From Asticcacaulis machinosus (GTDB lineage Bacteria > Pseudomonadota > Alphaproteobacteria > Caulobacterales > Caulobacteraceae): a stretch of DNA of 64,000 bases. The notes beneath the pieces were generated by a model. It was given only the letters and a program-made list of their open reading frames with translations. It made no database searches and was not told the origin of the DNA. The first letter of the stretch is position 1, and the number at the start of each line of letters is the position of its first letter. This document shows positions 36,634 through 44,255 of this stretch, in pieces. The position numbers were made by a program, and so were the translations under genes. The stretch spans positions 1,798,001 to 1,862,000 of the forward strand of contig NZ_JAQQKV010000001.1 of the NCBI RefSeq assembly GCF_028550435.1, in the 5' to 3' direction.

Positions 36634-36681
36634 TGATAACGCTACCAATACTATAATATTATTATATGACAAGGTTGTCAT
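36634..36681 (-). promoter_or_regulatory. TonB-receptor promoter with two operator-like palindromes
   Basis: On the minus strand ATGACA (36681-36676), a 17-bp spacer and TATTAT (36658-36653) form a sigma-70-type promoter. The -35 box lies inside ATGACAA-GG-TTGTCAT (36666-36681), a perfect palindrome of a kind bound by FCD-type GntR proteins. The predicted start point lies in TGATAACGCTACCA (36634-36647), a LacI-type quasi-palindrome centred on CG. Both placements suit repression. Confidence 0.55.
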
Positions 36682-36780
36682 CTGCACACTGCGGATTCTT
36701 TTTCAAAAGGTGCATTATTATCACAAATTTAGGCATATGTGGCAAAAATACACAAATTTCATTAATTCCACACCCCATCC

Positions 36781-36929
36781 TTGCCACTATTAATTTGTAT
36801 GACTATATTATAATAGCCAAGGCCATTAGGGCCGATAAACTGAAGCGGTACAGGTGCGCACACACACCTTATTCTTCCCTCCAAACATACGCTTCCCCTC
36901 TCGCCGGCCAGATCCGGCGAGAGTTTTTT
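36781..36929 (+). ncRNA. candidate small RNA with own promoter and terminator
   Basis: TTGCCA (36781-36786), 17 bp and TATATT (36804-36809) form a near-consensus promoter; the transcript would start near 36816 and end in the T run at 36929, about 114 nt. Predicted folds are GGCC-ATTAG-GGCC (36821-36833), AGGTG/CACCT (36852-36856 with 36865-36869) and the terminator CTCTCGCCGG (36898-36907) with CCGGCGAGAG (36914-36923) plus six T. Between the second and third stems lies an unpaired stretch with CTTCCCTCC (36874-36882) and TTCCCCTC, complementary to Shine-Dalgarno sequences as in several alphaproteobacterial trans-acting RNAs. No convincing coding frame covers it. The remaining 36547-36780 stretch holds the TonB-receptor leader and promoter. 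Confidence 0.5.
36898..36929 (+). terminator. intrinsic terminator of the candidate small RNA
   Basis: A 10-bp GC-rich stem with a six-base loop followed directly by six T on the plus strand. No plus-strand protein gene lies upstream; on the minus strand no T run follows, so it is not the terminator of the neighbouring minus gene. Confidence 0.75.
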
Positions 36930-37353
36930 ATGTTCTGGACAGTTGGGGCAGTGGCACGACCGAGGCACGCGCCCTTTCGGTTGACAGGCTGGCAATAACC
37001 ACCTGCATTTGCACTTCATCGCTTAGGGCATTACAAGGCCCGCAATAAATCTGAACAGCCTGAGTCACGCCGGGCCGGACGTTATGCGTCTCCCACCCCA
37101 CCATATGGCGGCGCGCGTCATCATTAACTTCCGTATCGAAATAGATCTGAACGGTTTCACGCAGACAGATAGAGTGAGCATTGCACACACTGTAGGCGAC
37201 AAACACTCCTTCATCCGCACGGATGAGGGTAAGCCCCCTATAGTCAAGCGACTTACGCACTCCTTTGCTATCACACAGCACAGCATTGAGGCCACGAGCC
37301 TCATCTAGCCTGATATTCTGTTTGTCGGACCGCAGCATCAAAGGGTATTCCAT
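36928..37353 (-). CDS. hypothetical protein, 141 residues
   Basis: I do not recognise a family. The start at 37353 (MEYPLMLRSDKQNIRL) has GGGAG seven bases upstream; the open frame continues to 37470 but without a start signal. No signal peptide or membrane segment. Five cysteines are spread over the middle and C-terminal part, including AVLCDSK, VCNAHSICL and IYCGPCNA, so a metal or disulfide site is possible. It lies between the TonB-receptor promoter region and the divergent GntR regulator, and its stop codon overlaps the T run of the oppositely directed small-RNA terminator. Confidence 0.5.
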   Translation of the reverse strand: MEYPLMLRSDKQNIRLDEARGLNAVLCDSKGVRKSLDYRGLTLIRADEGVFVAYSVCNAHSICLRETVQIYFDTEVNDDARRHMVGWETHNVRPGVTQAVQIYCGPCNALSDEVQMQVVIASLSTERARASVVPLPQLSRT

Positions 37354-37617
37354 AGGCTTTCTCCCAATTATTCTTGTTCTTTTTTGCCATGATACCCCGC
37401 CCCCACAAAAACCGCTAACACGCTGAATATATATAACTTTTAACCACACAAGCATGGCAATGCCCGCCAAAACCGTCCACAGCGTCCGATTCCGGACACC
37501 CCCTACAGCTCCTCACGCATGAAACGAACAAAGGCTTGCTGCGGCCACAATCTTCTGTTTTCTATGGATTTACGCGCAGGGCGCTTAAAATTGACGGCGC
37601 ACAGAGGCTAGAGGCAA

Positions 37618-38307
37618 ATGGTCACCGTAACGAAATTTGGCTCGAATATGACGGTGCAACTGCAGATGACCCTGGGCCAGATGATTGTCGCCGGTCATTT
37701 CGATGAGGTGCCCTTTCCAAACGAAGCCGAACTATCAACCATGTTCGACGCCAGCCGAACCGTTGTGCGCGAAGCGATCAAGATGCTTACGGCCAAAGGG
37801 CTGATCAGTACCCGCCAAAGGGGTGAGCGCTTATTGCCGATGCGCGACTGGAACCTGCTTGACCCCGACGTCAGTTCCTGGCTGAAACAACGTCCGTTTT
37901 CTGCCGACACATACCGCGAATATACGCAAATGCGCCTGGCGATAGAGCCCGTTGCGGCGGGGCTGGTGGCAGCATCAGGTGGGCCCGAAGTCATCCGGCA
38001 GATAAATTCGGCCCTGGATGCCCTGAACAGGGCTGATGCCGATGCAGAGCAACAGTTGCAGGCTACACTTGGTTTTCACCACGCCATACTCATGGGATCT
38101 CGTAACGCCTTTTTCACACGCCTGACCGAACTGGTGACGACGGCTCTGCATCTGGAAGCTTCGGCCCTGCCCGCAAACGCCTATTCCAACCAGATCCGGG
38201 AACAGATTGGCAATGCCATTCGCCACGGCGATGCGCCGGGTGCCGAAGCCATGATGCGCGAATTACTGCGCTCTTCGCTCAGGCAAATAGAAGCGCCGCC
38301 TGCGTAA
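37618..38307 (+). CDS. GntR-family regulator, FadR/FCD subfamily
   Basis: A 229-residue DNA-binding regulator. N-terminal winged helix (about 12-75, with ELSTMFDASRTVVREAIKML and the wing LISTRQRGERLL) and C-terminal FCD domain (about 95-225) with the metal/ligand histidine region FHHAILMGSRNAFF. Members near glycan loci (ExuR/UxuR/DgoR types) respond to sugar acids such as galacturonate or galactonate. The ribosome site AGAGGC precedes the ATG. Candidate operators with TTGTCA half-sites lie before the TonB receptor (36666-36681) and GH115 (59442-59476). It is convergent, 11 bp apart, with the ABC permease. Confidence 0.88.
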   Translation: MVTVTKFGSNMTVQLQMTLGQMIVAGHFDEVPFPNEAELSTMFDASRTVVREAIKMLTAKGLISTRQRGERLLPMRDWNLLDPDVSSWLKQRPFSADTYREYTQMRLAIEPVAAGLVAASGGPEVIRQINSALDALNRADADAEQQLQATLGFHHAILMGSRNAFFTRLTELVTTALHLEASALPANAYSNQIREQIGNAIRHGDAPGAEAMMRELLRSSLRQIEAPPA

Positions 38308-38318
38308 AGCGTCACGCC

Positions 38319-40703
38319 CTACTCCTGACGCAGAATCCGCATAGGGGTGCAGCGAATAGAATGGGCTGAATGAATCGCCAGCGTTATCGCAGATACGAAA
38401 AGCACCAGTGCACTGGCCAATAAAAAAGAGGATATGGCTACGGGTATATGCGCCTGAAACGACCTAAGCCAAAAGCTAAGGGCTAATCCGGCGAGCGGCC
38501 AGGCAATCACACAGGACAACACCGCCGGCCAGAGAAAAGGTTTAAGCCGCAATATCAGCAGCTCCTGAAATGTCGCCCCTAAGGCGCGACGGATAGCCAT
38601 TTCACGAAGCTGATGCCGCGCCAGAAAAATACATAATCCGGTTAACCCTAATACAGACTGAAGCATCGCAACGGCCGACACCAGCGTAAAGGCGCGCAAC
38701 TGCTGGTACATATCCCGGTACTGGTTCGTCAGGTAATCCCGGTAGAATTGCCGCTCAATCGGCACACGTCCGCCCGCCGCCTCATTCCATACGGTGTCAA
38801 TCCGGTTCAGAACCTGAGGATCATCGCGGGACAGCCGCAAGTTAATTTGCGTGAAATATTTCGCAAATCCATCAAATATCATGGGATGAGACGGCTCATA
38901 CACTGTCGAAAATCTGAGGTCAGGAACCACCCCAACAATTTTTGAAGAGAAGAAGGTTTGATCCGCTTCATAATCAATTATCTGTCCGATTGCATCCGAA
39001 GGCTTCTGAAACCCCAGCGCCTTTGACGCCGCGGCATTGATAAGGATTTCACGCGGCACTTCGGGGGTCAGATAGGTTTCTGACAGGTTGCGGCCGGATA
39101 ATATGGGAACGTGAAACACTTTGAAAAAGTCAGGATGAACTGAATTACGTGTAAAGGATATAACACGGCCCGAAGGCTCAACTATCCAGCCAGGGCGGGC
39201 AAACTCCGTGGTCGGAACGCCAAAGGATTCGGCCGCCAGTTCAATGCCGTCAATTTTGCGCACGGCCTCACTAAACTGTTGGGTGACGGTAGTGCTGTTA
39301 ATCAGGCGAACCATCAATACCTTATCACCATTAAATCCAGGCGCCTCACTCATGGCAAAGTGCCATTGGCGCGACATGGTATGGGTCGCAATTAAAAGGA
39401 CCATCACCAGCGCCAGTTGAGCGGTTACCCAGCCCGGCCAGTTTATAGAGTTGTCCGGCTCATGCCCCTTATGGGCGGCTCCCCCCTGTGAAAAGCGGGT
39501 AATACGCATAGCCGGGTACATGCCGCACAAAGCACTCATAATCAGAACAGATACCATTACCCCTGTCAGTACCGCAAACGGTGAAGCCCAGAGTACAAGC
39601 GATACCCCTAGTTGCGCATTAACATACGGCAGAACCCGCTCCACCACTGCCAGCCCAAAGACACTGCTGGCCAGATTGACCAGCGCGGCCTCCCTCATTA
39701 TGTAGCCAATTTGCTTGAACCGGGTCGCCCCAAGCGCGGCATACAGCGCCATCTCCCGTTCACGCTCACGGGCTTCCGCAAGAATAAGACCGGCACTGTT
39801 GATGGCCGCCAGGGCCAGTATCATCACTGAGACGACCATCAGCGCCCGAACAGAATTCAGATGCCCCCGCGGTCGCATTTGCCCATCGCCCTGAGGCTCA
39901 AAATGCAATTTCACGACAGGGATCGCCCTGAAATTTACCGGCAGATTGTTGTCCCCCTGCCAGTATTTACGGCTGAGTTGAGACATCTCGCGGGTGACCG
40001 CGGCCTTTGTCACGCCGGGCTTCAGGCGAAAATAGGTATAGGAGGTCGGCCATAAATATGTCGACCTTTGGTCGAGTATCGACAGCATGGCATAGCTGGT
40101 CGATCCTGATGCAAATATCTCCCGCTCAAGATGGGTGTTGGCGGGATAATTACGCAGAACGGCGGTGACGGTCAGAGGCAGGCCGTCGTGGGTTGCCAAT
40201 ACCTCCCCCACGACATCGGCCCGCCCAAAATATTGACGGGCCATCCGCTCGGTTAAAACAATGCTGCCGGGTTTCGCCAGCGCGTGCGCCAGATCGCCAT
40301 GCAGGGCTGGCAACTTCACGAGATCAAAAAAATTAGCATCCGCCCAGTAAAACCGCTCCTTCACAAAGCGCCTTTCACTACGCAGCGGCCATTCCACCGG
40401 CACCAGACGCGTTATGGCCTCTATGTTGCGGCTGTCCGAGCGCATCCAGCGGGCCACACCGGCAGGGGCCACATCACTGGCTACCAGAGGCTTTCCGGAC
40501 GGGCCATATTCTGCCTGGGCAATGTAAAGCCTTTCTGTATCAGGTAAAAACCTGTCAAAGGTCAGCTCGTTATGGATATAAAGACCGATAATCAGGGCTG
40601 CGGCATAGGCCATAGACAGCCCTGACAGCATCAGAAGATATACCGCCCATCGTCTGACAACCGCCAGCCATATCCCGCGAAGGCTATAAAGCAATCCGGT
40701 CAT
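38319..40703 (-). CDS. ABC-transporter permease, MacB/FtsX type
   Basis: Inner-membrane permease of 794 residues built of two FtsX/MacB units: an N-terminal helix (about 17-40), a large periplasmic MacB-like domain, three helices near 285-390, a second periplasmic domain from about 430 and three C-terminal helices near 665-780. Such mechanotransmission-type systems export antibiotics, peptides or lipoproteins or sense cell-envelope stress. The start overlaps the ATPase stop (ATGA). The whole module (regulator, kinase, ATPase, permease) is one overlapping operon. Confidence 0.85.
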   Translation of the reverse strand: MTGLLYSLRGIWLAVVRRWAVYLLMLSGLSMAYAAALIIGLYIHNELTFDRFLPDTERLYIAQAEYGPSGKPLVASDVAPAGVARWMRSDSRNIEAITRLVPVEWPLRSERRFVKERFYWADANFFDLVKLPALHGDLAHALAKPGSIVLTERMARQYFGRADVVGEVLATHDGLPLTVTAVLRNYPANTHLEREIFASGSTSYAMLSILDQRSTYLWPTSYTYFRLKPGVTKAAVTREMSQLSRKYWQGDNNLPVNFRAIPVVKLHFEPQGDGQMRPRGHLNSVRALMVVSVMILALAAINSAGLILAEAREREREMALYAALGATRFKQIGYIMREAALVNLASSVFGLAVVERVLPYVNAQLGVSLVLWASPFAVLTGVMVSVLIMSALCGMYPAMRITRFSQGGAAHKGHEPDNSINWPGWVTAQLALVMVLLIATHTMSRQWHFAMSEAPGFNGDKVLMVRLINSTTVTQQFSEAVRKIDGIELAAESFGVPTTEFARPGWIVEPSGRVISFTRNSVHPDFFKVFHVPILSGRNLSETYLTPEVPREILINAAASKALGFQKPSDAIGQIIDYEADQTFFSSKIVGVVPDLRFSTVYEPSHPMIFDGFAKYFTQINLRLSRDDPQVLNRIDTVWNEAAGGRVPIERQFYRDYLTNQYRDMYQQLRAFTLVSAVAMLQSVLGLTGLCIFLARHQLREMAIRRALGATFQELLILRLKPFLWPAVLSCVIAWPLAGLALSFWLRSFQAHIPVAISSFLLASALVLFVSAITLAIHSAHSIRCTPMRILRQE

Positions 40704-41386
40704 GTCAGCCTGCGGCGTGTCATATGCACACGGCCATCATGCAGCTCAATAATCCGGCCGGCCCGATCGGCCTGACTGGGGGCATGGGTCACCACAATCA
40801 CGGTCGCCCCCTGCGCGTTTATGTCCTCAAGTATTCCCATGACCTGACCGGCATTGGTAGAATCGAGATTGCCGGTCGGCTCATCGGCTAGAACCACCTG
40901 CGGATCACCCACAATAGCGCGGGCAATCGCGCATCGCTGCTGCTGACCGCCGGAAAGCTGCCGTGGCAAATGATCGGCACGATGGGCAAGACCAACCCGG
41001 TCCAGAACCGACAGTATCCGCTCCCGGCGGCCTGCCACAGGGTCACGGCGGTATCTCAGTCCAAGGGCAATATTATCGAATACAGTGAGGTGATCGAGCA
41101 GATTGAAATTCTGAAACACAAAGCCGATTTTGTTGGCTCTTAAATTGGCAAGTTTCCGCTCGGGCGTTGCCTCCACACGTTGTCCGTCAAAGAGATAGCG
41201 GCCCGCACTTGCGCGCTCCAGCGTCCCGATAATATTCAGGAGCGTTGATTTACCGCTGCCGGACGCGCCGGTTATGGCCACAAATTCTCCGGCGTCGATC
41301 TCCAGAGATACCCCTCGCAAGGCATGAACCGGTTTTTGCGCACCGGAATAGAGGTGTTCAATATCGGTCAGATCAATCAGAGCCAT
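40700..41386 (-). CDS. ABC-transporter ATPase, LolD/MacB type
   Basis: A 228-residue ATPase. Walker A GASGSGKST (40-48), Q-loop FVFQNFNLL near 89-97, signature LSGGQQQR (144-151), Walker B VVLADEP (164-170) and the H-loop in VVTHAPSQA. The sequence groups with ATPases that serve FtsX-type permeases such as its overlapping downstream partner. Energises export or mechanotransmission. Start ATG overlaps the kinase stop. Confidence 0.92.
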   Translation of the reverse strand: MALIDLTDIEHLYSGAQKPVHALRGVSLEIDAGEFVAITGASGSGKSTLLNIIGTLERASAGRYLFDGQRVEATPERKLANLRANKIGFVFQNFNLLDHLTVFDNIALGLRYRRDPVAGRRERILSVLDRVGLAHRADHLPRQLSGGQQQRCAIARAIVGDPQVVLADEPTGNLDSTNAGQVMGILEDINAQGATVIVVTHAPSQADRAGRIIELHDGRVHMTRRRLT

Positions 41387-42576
41387 CAGTTCCCCCCTCG
41401 CAACGGCAGGGTGAACGCAAACATCGTGTCCTGATCCGGCCCGTTCGCTATCAGCCTGAGAGTACCGCCGTGCGCCAGGGCAATCTGGCGGGCCAGATTA
41501 AGCCCGGTGCCGGTGCCCTTCGCCTTCGTCGTTGAAAACCCATTGAAAAGGTTCTGGCGAATATCGTCAGCTACACCCGCGCCATTATCAGCGACCGACA
41601 CCATAACCTCATGGTGGGTTTTGGAGACGGACACCGCTACCCGACGCACCTCCATACCCTCAGTTGCCTCAATCGCATTGGCCAGCACATTGATAAGCGC
41701 CTGCCCGAACAGGGCCTCGTCGAGATTTACAACACCTTCCCCCTCAGCAAGGTTCAGTTCCAGAGAAAACATGCCATCGCCATAGCCTTGACTGAAAGCC
41801 GTGACCGTGTCACGCACCACTCTGGCCAGATCAACAGCCCGTAATTCAGGTTCGGGCAGCCTGGCCACAGATCGATAAGCCTCGATAAACCGGGCAAGGT
41901 TTACGGCGCGGCGCTTAAGGGTTTCAAGCGCCTCTCGCGCGGGCGGCACATCCGCACCGGCCGGATCAGCCAAATACATATCGGCAATCTCGGCCAGTGA
42001 TGACACCGGCGTCAGTGAGTTCATAATTTCGTGGCTGAGTACCTGAAGGGTCTGTCTCAAGGCAAACGCTTCGGCCTTATGCACCTCGGCCTCGACATCA
42101 ATCAGGGCCGCGACACGCACCCGGTGAGGTTCTTTGTGCAGTTCACTGACACTGAGGGTATAGTGGCGACTGAAGATGCTCACAACCGATGCGTTTCCCG
42201 CGCCAGCCCCTGAACCCACAGCATGAAGGTTGATATCTTCGGCAATCAGGCCATCTGTCATAAACAACGATCTGGCGGCCCGGTTCTCTGCCTTAAGTGG
42301 TCGCCCGGCTGCCTGACTGACAATGGGAACCTGCACCTGATCAAGTAAAGCCTGCAGGCGCTCGGCCTCCATATCAGGCATAACCGGATCGGGCGGGGTG
42401 CGCAGATCCTGTGGCAGTCTGATGGCAGCGATAGCGGCCATCAGACCCAGACTACACGCCAGCCCAATCACGGCGTTTGCCCATAGCTGGCGGGTAAGCG
42501 AATCATAAACCAGCACCGAAGCCGCACCGAACAGGATCGTGAGACATATTCGAAAGATGCGGCTATCAAAGACCAT
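41386..42576 (-). CDS. membrane-bound sensor histidine kinase, NtrY-like
   Basis: A 396-residue kinase with two N-terminal membrane helices (about 8-25 and 34-52) with almost no periplasmic loop, a PAS-like segment (75-165) and a kinase core. The phospho-acceptor His182 is in SHEIMNSLTP, a NtrY/NtrB-like H-box. The ATP-lid motifs NVLANAIEA, VADNGAGV and GTGTGLNLA follow. With no periplasmic sensor domain, it probably senses through the membrane or the adjacent transporter, as in BceS-type modules. I start at ATG 42576, which overlaps the regulator gene by 11 bp. Confidence 0.88.
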   Translation of the reverse strand: MVFDSRIFRICLTILFGAASVLVYDSLTRQLWANAVIGLACSLGLMAAIAAIRLPQDLRTPPDPVMPDMEAERLQALLDQVQVPIVSQAAGRPLKAENRAARSLFMTDGLIAEDINLHAVGSGAGAGNASVVSIFSRHYTLSVSELHKEPHRVRVAALIDVEAEVHKAEAFALRQTLQVLSHEIMNSLTPVSSLAEIADMYLADPAGADVPPAREALETLKRRAVNLARFIEAYRSVARLPEPELRAVDLARVVRDTVTAFSQGYGDGMFSLELNLAEGEGVVNLDEALFGQALINVLANAIEATEGMEVRRVAVSVSKTHHEVMVSVADNGAGVADDIRQNLFNGFSTTKAKGTGTGLNLARQIALAHGGTLRLIANGPDQDTMFAFTLPLRGGN

Positions 42577-43774
42577 GTTTGGACATCCGCCGATATAAGG
42601 ATGGCCGCGAGAGACCAAGGGCCTCCGCCGCCGCCGAAATATTAAAGTTATGGCGCTGCAAAGCCGCTTCAATCAAACTTTTCTCGGTGTCCGCAAGACT
42701 TGGCGCCTGCGTGAACACCGTCGCGGCCTGATCGGTGTGCCCCAGATCAGCAACCCCGATCTCAGGGCTGTCAACCAGAATAGCCACACGTTCGACCACC
42801 TGACGCAGGGCGTGGATATTATCGGCCCAGTGACTGGCCCGCATGTGGGATTGCGCGTCGGCTGAAAACGACTTAACCGCAAGGCCCTGACGTTGGCAGG
42901 CGACACGCATAAAGTGTTCGGCCAAAGGCACGATATCATCCCGCCGCGCCCGCAGGGGCGGCAGTTCAATCTCAATCGTGCTGATCGCATAATAAAGCCC
43001 CCGATCAATCCCAATGTCTCGCCCGGATAAAGACGTGGTCGAAATCAGGCGATTGTTTTCGCGTCCGGCGTTGGCGCTCCATAACATAAGCGCAGCAGTC
43101 TGCGCCGGTGGCAGACGGTCGATATTTTCCAAAAGCAGAGTCATGTTGCGCTGCGCCGGAATCGTTGATGGCTCAAAGACTGAAGCGTCAACCGGCATCA
43201 GGTGCTCACGCCCCGACTGGCAATGGATAGTTGAGGCCAGCAGGCTTTTGCCCGCCCCCGTCTCCCCCCGGATCAGGATAGGGGCCGTAAGCGACGCACA
43301 ACGATCCACAGTCGCGCGAATTAACTGAACCGAAGGTGAGTTACCTAGAAACAGCGCCGTCTCACGCCCGCTATCGGTTGTTGTTTTACGAACCTGCACA
43401 GCCGCTTCGATGGCCTCAACCAGCCGGTCATTATTCCACGGCTTCATGATGAAATCATGGGCCCCCGCTTTTAACGCCTGAACGGCAATAGACAAACCGC
43501 TATGGCCCGTCACGACAATGACCATAGCGGTGGGATCATATCGCAAAATATCGCGCAGGCACGCCAACCCTTCGGCGCCCGTCGTCTGCCCCTTGGAAAA
43601 ATTGAGGTCGAGGAGGATGACATCAATAGGGTTCGCCTCAAGCCAACTGAGCGCACTTTCCGGGCTATCGGCCCCGAAGAAGCCGTATCCGCGCTTTTTC
43701 AGCAGCAGTTCCGCGGTCTTACGGACATCCGCATCGTCATCGACAAACAGGACATTTTTACCAAGCCTAGACAT
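42566..43774 (-). CDS. response regulator with NtrC-like architecture but degenerate AAA domain
   Basis: A 402-residue regulator: receiver domain (1-125, acidic pocket Asp12-14, phospho-acceptor Asp56, Lys111 in IMKPW), AAA+ domain (about 138-320) and a Fis-type helix-turn-helix (363-402, NISAAAEALGLSRPSLYRRM). The P-loop GETGAGKS (170-177) is intact, but the GAFTGA loop needed to contact sigma-54 is absent: residues 197-212 read SVFEPSTIPAQRNMTL. Walker B is LLLENID without the usual DE. It therefore probably regulates sigma-70 promoters rather than activating sigma-54. Cognate kinase overlaps downstream. Confidence 0.88.
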   Translation of the reverse strand: MSRLGKNVLFVDDDADVRKTAELLLKKRGYGFFGADSPESALSWLEANPIDVILLDLNFSKGQTTGAEGLACLRDILRYDPTAMVIVVTGHSGLSIAVQALKAGAHDFIMKPWNNDRLVEAIEAAVQVRKTTTDSGRETALFLGNSPSVQLIRATVDRCASLTAPILIRGETGAGKSLLASTIHCQSGREHLMPVDASVFEPSTIPAQRNMTLLLENIDRLPPAQTAALMLWSANAGRENNRLISTTSLSGRDIGIDRGLYYAISTIEIELPPLRARRDDIVPLAEHFMRVACQRQGLAVKSFSADAQSHMRASHWADNIHALRQVVERVAILVDSPEIGVADLGHTDQAATVFTQAPSLADTEKSLIEAALQRHNFNISAAAEALGLSRPSLYRRMSKHGL

Positions 43775-44255
43775 GTACGTTTCCGGACATAGCGATCAAA
43801 ACAACGAACAGGCTAATCCACAAATGGAGAAAATGTCAAATAATATTAATGGATTAGGCAATATCAACCTCCTCACCTATTATAAGCATGTCGAACATAA
43901 AAGCGCTTCAGGACTGAAGCCGCCGGACACCGTAAGCGGTGTATCCGGTGCGTTTATTGTGAGCATAAATAATCAGAGGCCTGACAAGCCTTAAGAAAAA
44001 ACGACGGGGACAGGATCATGCGCACCGCAGACGGGCGCCTCATCAGATAATTCAGACTTTCAGATTGGCGGAGCTCTGCTTTCGCCAAGCCGTAGCTTTA
44101 CAGTCCAGGCTGCGGCAATGTGTTTATGGGCTGTTACCTTCCAAACCTTACCCTTCCGGACAGCATAGCCGGAAGGGGATTTTTGGTGACCGCCATAGCG
44201 GTTGTAATATGAATCGACAGGCGTAAATTCGCAGCCTGAACCCTGAGGAAACCAG
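43775..44255. other. 481-bp intergenic region between the two-component operon and GH39
   Basis: Divergent promoters are expected here. I see a hairpin CCGGACACCG (43923-43932) with a complementary arm at 43937-43948 (two-base bulge), a possible ten-codon leader frame at 44018-44050 with GGGGACAGG before its ATG, a TTGGCG/CGCCAA hairpin near 44066-44090, and the terminator-like stem at 44151-44184. No clear sigma-70 promoter stands out. Confidence 0.5.
44151..44184 (+). terminator. terminator-like hairpin in the GH39 leader
   Basis: CCCTTCCGG (44151-44159) pairs with CCGGAAGGG (44169-44177), followed by GATTTTT. It lies 72 bp upstream of the GH39 start on the same strand, where it could end a short leader transcript; a second small stem ACCGC-CATA-GCGGT follows at 44189-44202. 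Confidence 0.6.

Noticed and set aside
36666-36998. 110-codon plus-strand frame over the candidate small RNA
   Set aside because: Crosses an intrinsic terminator, has no ribosome site and overlaps a better minus-strand gene; the RNA reading explains the sequence better.
37621-38226. A CRISPR array, toxin-antitoxin pair or phage genes anywhere in the window
   Set aside because: I looked for regularly spaced direct repeats, paired small overlapping genes and phage structural genes over the whole window and saw none; the palindromes found are irregularly spaced.
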